DNA from: Flavobacterium psychrophilum
GTDB lineage: Bacteria; Bacteroidota; Bacteroidia; Flavobacteriales; Flavobacteriaceae
Assembly (NCBI GenBank): GCA_945890865.1
Contig: CAMDDB010000022.1
Location: 1-10,413 of the forward strand
Direction: 5' to 3'
Length of the DNA: 10,413 nucleotides
Below, one piece after another: positions 1-7,758 of the stretch. Made by a program: the position numbers and the translations under genes. Positions within the stretch are counted from its first letter, which is position 1. The number at the start of each line of letters is the position of its first letter. A model generated the notes under the pieces. The model searched no databases. It was not told where the DNA came from and saw nothing but the letters and a program-made list of their open reading frames with translations.

Positions 1-805
1 TATAAACCACTACAGAAAACACCACCGTATATAACAAGCCCCACATATTAATATTTCCCGCACCTAAAAATCCCACACGAAACACGTCAAATATACTCGT
101 AAGCGGGTTCGCATAGATCATCCACTGTTTCTCTGGGGAAATTTTCTCCAAGAACATACTCGTCGGATAAATTACCGGTGTTACATACATCGCCAATCCC
201 ACCGCAAATCCCATCAATTGAGAGAAATCCCGATCCTTAGTCGTCATAGAACTCACTATCATACCCAATCCCATAGATATCAATGCCATTAACACAATGA
301 GTCCTGGCAACGCCAAAGCCCACAAATTAATTTTGGGCAACAACCCCATGATGGTTATGAACACCATCATCAGTAATAGTTTTATTCCAAACTGAAACAA
401 GTTGGATGCTGTTATTGAAAGCGGTACAATCGCCCTAGGAAAATATACCTTTCCAAAAATTCCTTGATTGGCACTAAATGTATTGGACGTTCCATTTAAC
501 GAAGTCGAAAAATAGCTCCATAATACGTTTCCGCACAAAACAAATAGAAAATAAGGTGTGCCATCGGAAGGCAATTCCGCCAAACGGCCGAAAACCCAGT
601 ACTGTGTAACCGATGCCAGCAATGGGGATATAAAATACCACAACGGTCCTAGTATGGTTTGCTTATAAACCGAAACGATATCTCGACGAATGAAAAGCAA
701 TAGGAGATCTCGGTATTGATAGATTTCTTTAAAGTTGAGCTTAAATTTCGAGCGCTCAGGTGAGATTTCGAAGAGCCAGTTAGTATTTTTTTTTAAGTTA
801 TTCAT
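1..805 (-). CDS. wzm: Wzm-type ABC-2 polysaccharide export permease (3' end cut by window edge)
   Basis: Membrane subunit of an ABC-2 exporter that moves a finished, lipid-linked polysaccharide across the inner membrane, normally with a Wzt ATPase. I translated 268 codons from the ATG at 805-803; the frame is still open at the left edge, and the family is usually only slightly longer. Family signatures are clear: an amphipathic N-terminus with RRDIVSVYKQTILGPLW (residues 40-56), KVYFPRAIVPLS (119-130) and YANPLTSIFDVFR (231-243). Hydrophobic segments lie near 52-72, 84-102, 128-155, 160-186, 196-216 and from 254. Codons 4-7 contain a run of nine A. It is the last gene in the window, 61 bases after the GT-C gene, the widest gap in the block. 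No Wzt is visible; I expect it just beyond the left edge. TagG/RfbA-type naming is equally possible. Confidence 0.9.
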   Translation of the reverse strand, partial: MNNLKKNTNWLFEISPERSKFKLNFKEIYQYRDLLLLFIRRDIVSVYKQTILGPLWYFISPLLASVTQYWVFGRLAELPSDGTPYFLFVLCGNVLWSYFSTSLNGTSNTFSANQGIFGKVYFPRAIVPLSITASNLFQFGIKLLLMMVFITIMGLLPKINLWALALPGLIVLMALISMGLGMIVSSMTTKDRDFSQLMGFAVGLAMYVTPVIYPTSMFLEKISPEKQWMIYANPLTSIFDVFRVGFLGAGNINMWGLLYTVVFSVVVY

Positions 806-836
806 TAAATCATTTTTGCAAAACACCTAAAATAAA

Positions 837-852
837 CCCAAAAAATATTGGG
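837..852 (-). terminator. Weak hairpin followed by a T-rich run (possible attenuator)
   Basis: On the transcribed strand CCCAA and TTGGG form a 5-bp stem around a 6-base AT-rich loop. TTTATTTTA follows at once (836-828). It lies between the GT-C stop (867) and the wzm start (805), the only sizeable gap in the block. The stem is short, so this would be a leaky terminator or attenuator at most, and chance is possible in such AT-rich DNA. Confidence 0.25.
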
Positions 853-866
853 AAAATTATGTTGTG

Positions 867-2435
867 TTAATTTCTTTTCGGCCAAATAAATATTGTTTTG
901 CCTATATGCTTTATGGAAAATTTAGATGTAGGAAACAAAAAACTGTCAGTCATAAAAAATTTCAACTTTTTGTCATATCTCGGGTGATCCTTACTCAATT
1001 CTAAATATACTAATAGCCATTTTGAGGACTTTCCCATAGTTTCCATCAATTTTCCAATTTCATAGTCGAAAGCTTCTTGATTATCATTGTAATAATTCCC
1101 TGCAAATTCCCTTGATTTCGGGAGTGGTGCAACCTTATTATAATCACAAAACAAGGACAAAACTTTATGTTCATTTGAGTATATTTGATGCGCTTGCAAA
1201 TCTAAACTATCTTTTATTGCCAACATCGTCTTAATGGTTATTGAATTAATATTGTATTCTTTATTTGCCAAAGGACCTATCCCGTTAATGTACATTGACG
1301 GTAGTGTATTGACTACCTTCATAAAACTAAGTAGTGGGAGAATTAAAATGGCAAACTTCTTTGTTAACGACTTTGTTTTTATCGCACAACTTGATAATAG
1401 ATATGTGCCGATGAACAAAACATAAAAAAGCGTACGTGTGTTTGTTTCGTTTTTCCCTAACGGAAGAGATCTCAAAATAAATAGTGCCGAATAAAGAATT
1501 ATGAACGCAATTAAGAACTTGTTTATCGTCATTCTGTGCTTTAAGAAGGAAAACAATATATAAATTGAGGCTGTCAAATACAATAATGTAAACAAAAGCG
1601 ACATTATGAATTCTGGAACAATAGATTTAACAATTTCATTCAACCGAAAAGGCAAAAAATACTTTGAAGCTGATAAACAGTAATCCTTTGTTATTTCGAT
1701 ATATGTTTGCCAATAATCTACCTCTAATACTTCGACGGCGCCAATTAAAAAGTCCCCACCGGGTTTGTATAAAAGCCATGATCCATATACTATCACAATA
1801 GAAAAAGTAGAAATCATCAATAATGCAAGCATCCTTTTGATTGGAAAAACATACAATAAAACAAGTACTAATACCGCGAAATTTACAAAGCCATTGTATT
1901 TGGTGAGTATGCTTAAAATGACTAAAAAAGCCCCAATGTATACATCATTTGATTTCTGTTTTTTAAGAATATTACCAATACAATAGAAAAATGCTAGAGT
2001 TATGGTTAAAAACTGAAATTCAGCCATTAGAGTTATTGCCTGTTCCAAAAATATCAAAAATGCAAAAATCGGGGCATTCAAGATAATTCTATCAATTGTA
2101 TTGTTCGTTTGTTTCTGAACAAAAAACTTATTGTAAGCAAGGACCAGAAAACTTGAGATAAATAAGTGATATAACTTGGCACCCAACATTAAATCCACAA
2201 AAAACAACTTAGAAAATATCCAAATCATTAGCGGATATAAAGGCATCCACATCTGTGATTTAGGAAATTGTCCTTTATTTAATTGATTCGCCATTTCAAG
2301 ATATTCAACAGAATCACCACTAAATATCATTGCAACATTCGTTAATGCAAAAAATAACAAAACCCACACTGCCAATGGGAAAACCCAAAAGTAACTCAGC
2401 ATATTTTTTGAATCAATTGTGTTAAAGAATCTCAT
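867..2435 (-). CDS. Polytopic GT-C-like membrane glycosyltransferase (ArnT/PMT-like)
   Basis: Predicted inner-membrane protein of 522 residues with about ten or eleven hydrophobic helices and a soluble C-terminal part (about 400-522) probably in the periplasm. After the first helix (about 15-37) comes SGDSVEYLEMANQL (39-52), an acidic motif placed as in the first periplasmic loop of GT-C enzymes. It is followed by WMPLYPLMIW (63-72), resembling the P-L-Y-P stretch of PMT/ArnT-like proteins. GT-C enzymes take a sugar from a polyprenyl-phosphate carrier and transfer it outside the cytoplasm. The ATG directly abuts the wecE-like stop (TAAATG), so the two genes are surely co-transcribed. Inference: it uses the Fuc4NAc-type sugar made by the two preceding enzymes, loaded by the GT2 at 4266-5186. 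G+C is low compared with wecE. A polymerase role is less likely but not excluded. Confidence 0.7.
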   Translation of the reverse strand: MRFFNTIDSKNMLSYFWVFPLAVWVLLFFALTNVAMIFSGDSVEYLEMANQLNKGQFPKSQMWMPLYPLMIWIFSKLFFVDLMLGAKLYHLFISSFLVLAYNKFFVQKQTNNTIDRIILNAPIFAFLIFLEQAITLMAEFQFLTITLAFFYCIGNILKKQKSNDVYIGAFLVILSILTKYNGFVNFAVLVLVLLYVFPIKRMLALLMISTFSIVIVYGSWLLYKPGGDFLIGAVEVLEVDYWQTYIEITKDYCLSASKYFLPFRLNEIVKSIVPEFIMSLLFTLLYLTASIYILFSFLKHRMTINKFLIAFIILYSALFILRSLPLGKNETNTRTLFYVLFIGTYLLSSCAIKTKSLTKKFAILILPLLSFMKVVNTLPSMYINGIGPLANKEYNINSITIKTMLAIKDSLDLQAHQIYSNEHKVLSLFCDYNKVAPLPKSREFAGNYYNDNQEAFDYEIGKLMETMGKSSKWLLVYLELSKDHPRYDKKLKFFMTDSFLFPTSKFSIKHIGKTIFIWPKRN

Positions 2436-3557
2436 TTAACCTAAGATTTGTCTGAAAACAGCATTATTATTCACCCCTACCCACATAGGTAACCTCATCA
2501 AACAGTCTGTGTATCTATCACTTTCTAATAATACCCTGCTGTCGTGTTTTTCTTGGTAAAATGGACTCATATGCAAACTCTGGTAATGGAATACTGCATG
2601 TATGTTTTCATCTTTGAGCTTGGCAATTAAGGCATCTCTGAATTCCATATTTGGACATACCAAATAAAACATGTGCGCGTTATTGGTGGCGTAGTCGGGA
2701 ATTTGGGGTAATCCTACTTGGTTTTCTTTGGCCCATGTTTCTAAGCCCGTAAAATAGGCGTTCCAGATTTCCTTGCGCGCATTTTGAATTTGATCCAGGT
2801 GCTCTAATTGTGCCCAAAGGAAAGCGGCTGTAATTTCTGATGGAAGAAACGAACTTCCTACATCAACCCAACCGTATTTATCCACTTCACCCCGAAAGAA
2901 AGAAGAGCGGTTGGTCCCTTTTTCCCAGATGATCTCAGCACGATGCGCGAAGCGTTCGTCGTTTACCGCCAACATTCCGCCTTCACCTGATATAATGTTT
3001 TTGGTCTCATGAAAGGAAAAAGCAGCCAAATGACCGATCGATCCGAGCGCTTTTTTGGTTCCATTGGAGAAGGTGTAAAAACTGTCGATGGCTTGAGCGG
3101 CATCTTCTACCACATAGAGATTGTATTTGCCAGCAAGCTCCAGGATTTTCTCCATATCACAGGCGATTCCCGCATAATGAACCGGAACAATGGCTTTGGT
3201 TTTGGGCGTTATTAGGGATTCAATTTTATCCGCATCAATGTTGGGATTGATAGCCATAGAATCCGCAAAAACTATTTTTGCCCCCCTTAAAACAAAGGCA
3301 TTAGCGGTACTGACAAACGTGTAGGAAGGCATAATAATCTCATCACCAGGCTGAATATCGCACAGAATCGCCGCCATTTCTAATGCATCGGTGCAAGAAG
3401 AAGTTAGTAAAGCCTTTTTGAATCCGTATTTTTCCTCAAAAAACCGCTGACATTTTTGAGTAAAAAGACCGTTACCGGAAAGTTTGCCCGTATTCACAGC
3501 TTCGTACATATAATGTACTTCTTTCCCTGTAAGGTGGGGTTTATTGAAGGGGATCAT
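2436..3557 (-). CDS. wecE: WecE/RffA-like dTDP-4-amino-4,6-dideoxygalactose transaminase
   Basis: PLP-dependent DegT/DnrJ/EryC1-family sugar aminotransferase. WecE converts dTDP-4-keto-6-deoxyglucose plus glutamate to dTDP-4-amino-4,6-dideoxygalactose. From memory it resembles E. coli WecE along its whole length: N-terminal MIPFN, then IQPGDEIIMPSYTFVSTANA, VPVHYAGIACDM, VVEDAAQA with the PLP-ring aspartate, AFSFHETKN with the Schiff-base lysine (K186 from the chosen start), EKGTNRSSFFRGEVDKY, and NAHMFY. The frame also has an ATG at 3563, but I chose 3557: it restores the MIPFN terminus and gives an ATGA overlap with the preceding wecD-like stop. That makes 373 residues, close to the E. coli length. 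The C-terminus after VFRQILG is slightly shorter than in E. coli. The wecD-like partner next to it strongly supports the Fuc4N assignment. Its G+C looks higher than its neighbours'. Confidence 0.9.
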   Translation of the reverse strand: MIPFNKPHLTGKEVHYMYEAVNTGKLSGNGLFTQKCQRFFEEKYGFKKALLTSSCTDALEMAAILCDIQPGDEIIMPSYTFVSTANAFVLRGAKIVFADSMAINPNIDADKIESLITPKTKAIVPVHYAGIACDMEKILELAGKYNLYVVEDAAQAIDSFYTFSNGTKKALGSIGHLAAFSFHETKNIISGEGGMLAVNDERFAHRAEIIWEKGTNRSSFFRGEVDKYGWVDVGSSFLPSEITAAFLWAQLEHLDQIQNARKEIWNAYFTGLETWAKENQVGLPQIPDYATNNAHMFYLVCPNMEFRDALIAKLKDENIHAVFHYQSLHMSPFYQEKHDSRVLLESDRYTDCLMRLPMWVGVNNNAVFRQILG

Positions 3558-4273
3558 TTCCATAGATGGTAAATAAATTGTGTGGGTAAGGCTTGATAAC
3601 CCGATGATTCGTAAAATCTACACGCACCCAAATTTTCTGTTTGAGTAGGTATGGTAATCTTGTGACAGCTTGAGGTTTTCGCTAATTTCTCAAAAGCATT
3701 AAGCATAATCTTTCCTAAACCTTTGCCTTGCTGTGATTCATGTACCGCAAACAATCCAACTCTAGCATTCAAATCTATATTGTTTATCTTGCCTGTGAGA
3801 AGTGCAATTGGTTTGTTTTGTATTTCATCATGGTAAACTAAAAATACATTATCATGAGTTTTATTCAAAGCATTTTCCAACCACTTATCATACAATTTTC
3901 TGAAATCCGCCTTTTTGAAGTGAGGATCTAGATAAAAACGAGATTGGTGCCCACTCAAATGGGCTAATTCTTTAAGTTCTGATTCGAATTTGGAGAAATA
4001 ATCGCTGTCTACGTTTTTAATATCTATGATATCGAACAGCTCTATGGCGTTTAACCCTAACACTTTCTCATAATCCACTTTAGTTCCTCGGTAAGATATC
4101 TTTTCAAATTTCCCTACGCTAAAAGAAGAGTTTACATAAACTAAATCGAATTCAGTATTTAATATTAAACCTTCTAAATCACCGGGTTTGGTTAAAGTTA
4201 ATTGGCCAATCTCCAAATTAAAAAATTTAGAATCCCAGTCTAATTTTTCTATCTGTGCAATTGTATCAGACAT
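3554..4273 (-). CDS. wecD: WecD/RffC-like dTDP-4-amino-4,6-dideoxygalactose N-acetyltransferase
   Basis: GNAT-fold acetyltransferase that would acetylate the 4-amino group of the WecE product to give dTDP-Fuc4NAc, with acetyl-CoA as donor. The N-terminal LDWDSKFF (about 11-18) and the later SRFYLDPHF and LYDKWLENAL stretches are typical of WecD. ARVGLFAV followed by QQGKGLGKIM is the acetyl-CoA pyrophosphate loop. TQTENLGACRFYESSGY holds the C-terminal tyrosine region, and the end FIYHLWK also fits. The frame could start at GTG 4285, but ATG 4273 overlaps the preceding GT2 stop by eight bases (ATGTCTGA), the usual arrangement in this block, so I chose it (239 residues). It ends on TGA inside the start of wecE (ATGA). 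E. coli WecD is a little shorter (about 224). The acyl group could differ from acetyl. Confidence 0.82.
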   Translation of the reverse strand: MSDTIAQIEKLDWDSKFFNLEIGQLTLTKPGDLEGLILNTEFDLVYVNSSFSVGKFEKISYRGTKVDYEKVLGLNAIELFDIIDIKNVDSDYFSKFESELKELAHLSGHQSRFYLDPHFKKADFRKLYDKWLENALNKTHDNVFLVYHDEIQNKPIALLTGKINNIDLNARVGLFAVHESQQGKGLGKIMLNAFEKLAKTSSCHKITIPTQTENLGACRFYESSGYQALPTQFIYHLWK

Positions 4274-5186
4274 TCCTAAACTCACTAATTAAATATATTG
4301 GCCGGGACTTGACGGCCTCAAAGGTTTTTCCTAAATACAAACCTATCACCCCCAATGTTGAAATCAATACTCCGCTTAAAAACCAAACCGAAGCAATTAA
4401 ACTGGTATAACCAGGCACGATAATCATTTCATTGTACCATTGCCATAGACTAAAAGCAACGTAGGCAAATGACATTAAGGAAATTATCAGCCCTAGTTTT
4501 ATTATTGTCCTTAGCGGTTTATCAGAATACGCCAAAATCACATCCAACGCCAACTTAAAGAGTCTTTTTAAACTGTACGAAGTTTGTCCTTCTTCGCGTG
4601 AAGCATGGTTGATATTAATTGTGGTAGTTTTGAATCCCACGTATTGCACCAAGCCTGGAAAGTAACGGATAGGTTCGCGGAATTGATTAATCGCTGAAAT
4701 GACTTTCTGAGAATAGATGCCAAAATTAGCCACTCGGTGATCGTACTTAGCCCCGCTTAAATAAGACAATGAACTGTAGAAAAGTTTCGAAAAAAGTTTC
4801 TTAAATTGGTTGTCTTGTCTATTTTCTCTCGCCGCCAATACTATATCAAACCCATTTTGCACTTCATTATAAAGTTTCGAAATTTCTTCTGGTTGGTCTT
4901 GTAAATCACAGTCCATAACCACTACCAATTCCCCTTTTGCATAGTCTAACCCTGCGGTTATGGCGTAATGCTGTCCGAAATTCCGGCTCAACTTAATTCC
5001 TTTAATAAAGGTATACTTATGTGCTAATTCTTCTATTACACTCCATGAATCCCACGGACATCCATCATCAACGAGAATTACTTCGAACGAATCCGTAATT
5101 TCCGATAACGAACGCTCCAATCGTGCGACCAATTCTGGAAGGATCTTTGGGGCTTTGTAAACGGGAGAAACGACGGAAATGTGCAC
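4266..5186 (-). CDS. GtrB/ArnC/DPM1-like GT2, polyprenyl-phosphate glycosyltransferase (second copy)
   Basis: Family 2 glycosyltransferase with a cytoplasmic GT-A domain and two C-terminal helices. This type loads a sugar from a nucleotide donor onto undecaprenyl phosphate at the inner leaflet. Visible motifs: ISVVSPVYKAP at the N-terminus, VDDGCPWD (39-46), KLSRNFGQHYAITAGLDYA (65-83), catalytic MDCDLQDQPEE (91-101), helices near 227-248 and 262-287, and the C-terminal YLGKTFEAVKSRPIYLI (284-300). Length is 306 residues, standard for GtrB. The start is GTG, five bases after the preceding stop, with no in-frame ATG near. It overlaps the wecD-like gene. Inference: the sugar is the Fuc4NAc-type product of the next two genes. 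The motif set does not reveal the sugar specificity, and no flippase gene accompanies it. Confidence 0.85.
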   Translation of the reverse strand: MHISVVSPVYKAPKILPELVARLERSLSEITDSFEVILVDDGCPWDSWSVIEELAHKYTFIKGIKLSRNFGQHYAITAGLDYAKGELVVVMDCDLQDQPEEISKLYNEVQNGFDIVLAARENRQDNQFKKLFSKLFYSSLSYLSGAKYDHRVANFGIYSQKVISAINQFREPIRYFPGLVQYVGFKTTTININHASREEGQTSYSLKRLFKLALDVILAYSDKPLRTIIKLGLIISLMSFAYVAFSLWQWYNEMIIVPGYTSLIASVWFLSGVLISTLGVIGLYLGKTFEAVKSRPIYLISEFRNV

Positions 5187-5191
5187 TAATG

Positions 5192-6781
5192 TTATGGTTT
5201 TAAACTATAAATATAACGCTGTTTATCATTTACCATTATTTTCTCGCAAGAGAATGAATCATTGGGGAAATATTTTTCAAAATAATCACTGTAAGTCTTC
5301 TCAATTGGGTTAGATCTTAATAGAAATCCTATTTTCCCCGCTTCAATTCCCTCTTGTATATTACTAATACCATTATTCTTTAAAATATTGCTGAACGTAG
5401 TTGATCGCATGCCCCAACCCATTGGCATTATTTTATATCTTAGTTGATTAACGTACGTTCGGGGAGCGTTTGCATTTAAAGCGCTTAGGTCCGCGTTTAT
5501 TAAGAGTAAATTATCCTCTGGAAGCAGTTTTGAGTTTGAAATTCTTGATGGACTAACAATTTGATTTACAGATATACCTTTTGCTATCTGAAACACCATG
5601 CATGTGATTAAAAAAATAAATAATACTTTCTGATGGCCATACTTCAATTTGCTTGTTTCAACTTTTGACAAATAAAATAGGATTAGAAAAAAAATTGGAG
5701 GCAAAATGACTCTGTCCTTGAGAATATGCAAATTTGTCATTAAGTACATCGAACCAAAGAAGGCTATAATAATTATAAATGTTAAAATTATCTTCTTTAT
5801 GTTTCTTATTTCGCTTAACACCAAAACGGCCGCCAACATTACTAATACTATTAAAGAGAATAAAATGTCGGTAGTCTCGCGGAAAAATCTCGTGGTTGCT
5901 TTCTTAATATATCTGTAAGGTGAGTTTCTTAATGCTTTAAAAACCATTTCTTGTCTTCCTCTGACCTCGAAATCCTGATATCGATCATCAAAGAAAAATC
6001 GTCTTGAAATATCATAATCAATTTCATCATAATTACTGCCATTATCTTGTATGATAAAGGACTTTAGATGAGATTCTTCAGCTACCCAAGCGAATGGAAA
6101 TTTTTTCTCATTTGCGTAGTCTATGTGATTTTTAATGAAGAAGGTATATAAAATAAAAAGGAACAAAAACGGGACAATCGCCTTTTTTGCAATTTCTTTA
6201 AAGATTTTTGAAATATTACTCAAATTCTCAAAAACTATTTTATTTACTGTTATGATCAAAAATGCCATACTGTTTATTAGCATAAATGATTGAGGTCTAA
6301 CGCTAATTGAAATAATCAAACCAATAAAAATAAAGACCCAGTCCCAAAATTTCTTGTTTTCTTGCCTCCAAAACCATAGCCATGAAATGATTGCGGCCAT
6401 GGAAGCAATCCAAGTAAAGGTAAATATTTTAACCATCCACACACCCAAGAACAACCAAACCCAAAATTCTATGTCACTAATAACTGATCGTATATTTAAT
6501 TTTTTAAGGTTGTTAAACCTTAATAAGTAAGCCATAATTGGAAACCAAAGGAAAACAAAATGTACGTAGTAATACCAATTTATTTCATTACTTACCATAT
6601 TGTTAAACCATACCAAGGTCTTAACAAAATAATAATTCTGATGCATTTTCTCACTTATAGCGAACCCATTAGTAAAACCTCCCGCGCAGAGTAAATTATT
6701 CATCCAATCATCGTTCATTCCATAGGCCATATTCCGAAAAATTAAATGACTCATTGTTATGAAAAACAATAACGTAACCAT
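5192..6781 (-). CDS. Polytopic membrane protein with NDDW motif, probable GT-C-like glycosyltransferase
   Basis: Integral membrane protein of about 529 residues with ten or so hydrophobic helices and a C-terminal soluble tail of roughly 120 residues. Just after the first helix is GMNDDWMNNLL (NDDW at about 23-26). A paired acidic motif at this place is typical of the first periplasmic loop of GT-C enzymes, which use polyprenyl-phosphate sugars. I do not recognise a named family. Start choice: the frame opens with TTG at 6811, which overlaps the preceding GT2 stop by ten bases, but the first ATG is at 6781, 20 bases after that stop. I prefer the ATG; the TTG would add a short basic tail before the first helix. 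It sits between two GtrB-like genes, and by order pairs with the upstream one. A serotype-converting GtrC-like role or a polymerase role are both conceivable. Confidence 0.65.
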   Translation of the reverse strand: MVTLLFFITMSHLIFRNMAYGMNDDWMNNLLCAGGFTNGFAISEKMHQNYYFVKTLVWFNNMVSNEINWYYYVHFVFLWFPIMAYLLRFNNLKKLNIRSVISDIEFWVWLFLGVWMVKIFTFTWIASMAAIISWLWFWRQENKKFWDWVFIFIGLIISISVRPQSFMLINSMAFLIITVNKIVFENLSNISKIFKEIAKKAIVPFLFLFILYTFFIKNHIDYANEKKFPFAWVAEESHLKSFIIQDNGSNYDEIDYDISRRFFFDDRYQDFEVRGRQEMVFKALRNSPYRYIKKATTRFFRETTDILFSLIVLVMLAAVLVLSEIRNIKKIILTFIIIIAFFGSMYLMTNLHILKDRVILPPIFFLILFYLSKVETSKLKYGHQKVLFIFLITCMVFQIAKGISVNQIVSPSRISNSKLLPEDNLLLINADLSALNANAPRTYVNQLRYKIMPMGWGMRSTTFSNILKNNGISNIQEGIEAGKIGFLLRSNPIEKTYSDYFEKYFPNDSFSCEKIMVNDKQRYIYSLKP

Positions 6782-6801
6782 TTTAAATTGTTGCGCTCTG
6801 G

Positions 6802-7758
6802 TTATTTCCAATTCTTTTTTATTATATACCCCGGCCTACCCTTAACCTCTTCAAAGATTCTCCAAATGTATTCGGCTATCATTGCCAAACTCAATAATAT
6901 GACCCCAGAGAAAAAACTTATAATTACAACCAATGATACCCACCCTGGTACTTGATTTAATTTCCAAAAACTTTGATTGCCGAAGAGTTTAATGTAAGTG
7001 TAAAACACTATCATTGACAAACTCAATAGGAATGAAGCAATACCAATAAATGTCACTAACTTGATTGGGAACCTCGTAGTTGTAAAAAACCAATCTGACG
7101 CCAATTTTAATTTTTTCTGGAACGACCAACGACTTTTTGAATTTATCGATTTTTGACGTTCATAAAAAATAAGCTTTGGATCGTATCCTAAATACAATAT
7201 TTCCGTAATCGTTGTCGTATTTCTCGGACTAATTTGTGTATTTATAATATTAATAATTTCTCTGTCGATGACCCAAGTATCCAAACCATGTCTTGGATAA
7301 TCATATTCCGTGGTCTTAGTCATGAACCAGTAAAACATCCCCGAAAATATTTTAGAAATCTTTGGATCTGTTCGACTTGATCTCACAGGAAAAATGATTT
7401 TCTCTCCTTTTTCCCATAACCGATATGCCTTTACCAGCGTATCATAAGGTTGTTGTTCGTCATCGGGTATTAATGCAGCTATTCCCCCTGTACATTTAGA
7501 AAGCCCAGCAAAGGCGGCATAGTGACTGGTATAGTTTCGACTAAGCTCATAATAGAATACATTGTCTTTAGCAATCTTCAAACCCATAGACACCTCTCGC
7601 GTCTTATTACCGTCTTTTGAGCCATCGTTAACAATAATAAACTCAAACCTAATTCCTTCTTCATCAAATATTTTGGATAATTTATCGTAGGCAAGGATGA
7701 TTTTATCACCACTATGATACGCTAGAATAATTATCGAAAATACCTTGTTGTTATCCAT
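6802..7758 (-). CDS. GtrB/ArnC-like GT2, polyprenyl-phosphate glycosyltransferase (first copy, variant DxD)
   Basis: Family 2 glycosyltransferase of about 318 residues with the GtrB plan: GT-A domain, then two helices (near 233-256 and 273-300) and the C-terminal [32 protein letters not shown] and VNDGSKDG (43-50) form the nucleotide-binding part. [16 protein letters not shown] matches the L-S-R-N-x-G-x-x-x-A-x-x-A-G-L region, with threonine in the usual glycine place. The catalytic stretch reads IPDDEQQP (97-104) instead of the usual D-A-D-L-Q-D-P-P, so it is a divergent member. The frame could start at 7776, but ATG 7758 overlaps the aminotransferase stop by eight bases (ATGGATAA), so I chose it. 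Inference: it loads the N-acylated 3-amino sugar made by the genes just upstream onto undecaprenyl phosphate. Confidence 0.8.
   Translation of the reverse strand: MDNNKVFSIIILAYHSGDKIILAYDKLSKIFDEEGIRFEFIIVNDGSKDGNKTREVSMGLKIAKDNVFYYELSRNYTSHYAAFAGLSKCTGGIAALIPDDEQQPYDTLVKAYRLWEKGEKIIFPVRSSRTDPKISKIFSGMFYWFMTKTTEYDYPRHGLDTWVIDREIINIINTQISPRNTTTITEILYLGYDPKLIFYERQKSINSKSRWSFQKKLKLASDWFFTTTRFPIKLVTFIGIASFLLSLSMIVFYTYIKLFGNQSFWKLNQVPGWVSLVVIISFFSGVILLSLAMIAEYIWRIFEEVKGRPGYIIKKNWK

Noticed and set aside
799..813. Upstream ATG at 811-813 as the wzm start or as a leader peptide
   Set aside because: It runs ATG-ATT-TAA and stops after two codons in a different frame from wzm; too short to call a gene.
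1234..1986. Plus-strand open frames at 1234-1425 and 1765-1986
   Set aside because: They lie wholly antisense to the GT-C gene, have no family-like sequence or start signals, and are expected by chance in AT-rich DNA. The same holds for plus-strand frames at 3009-3215, 5706-5918 and 9485-9670.
3281..3286. C6/G6 tract in the wecE-like gene as a phase-variation site
   Set aside because: Six bases is short for slippage, and it encodes the conserved L-R-G-A-K stretch of the family.
4770..4805. Short direct repeat of aaaagtttc-like units
   Set aside because: It encodes the KKLFSKLF stretch of the GT2, a normal part of this family, and no further copies are seen.
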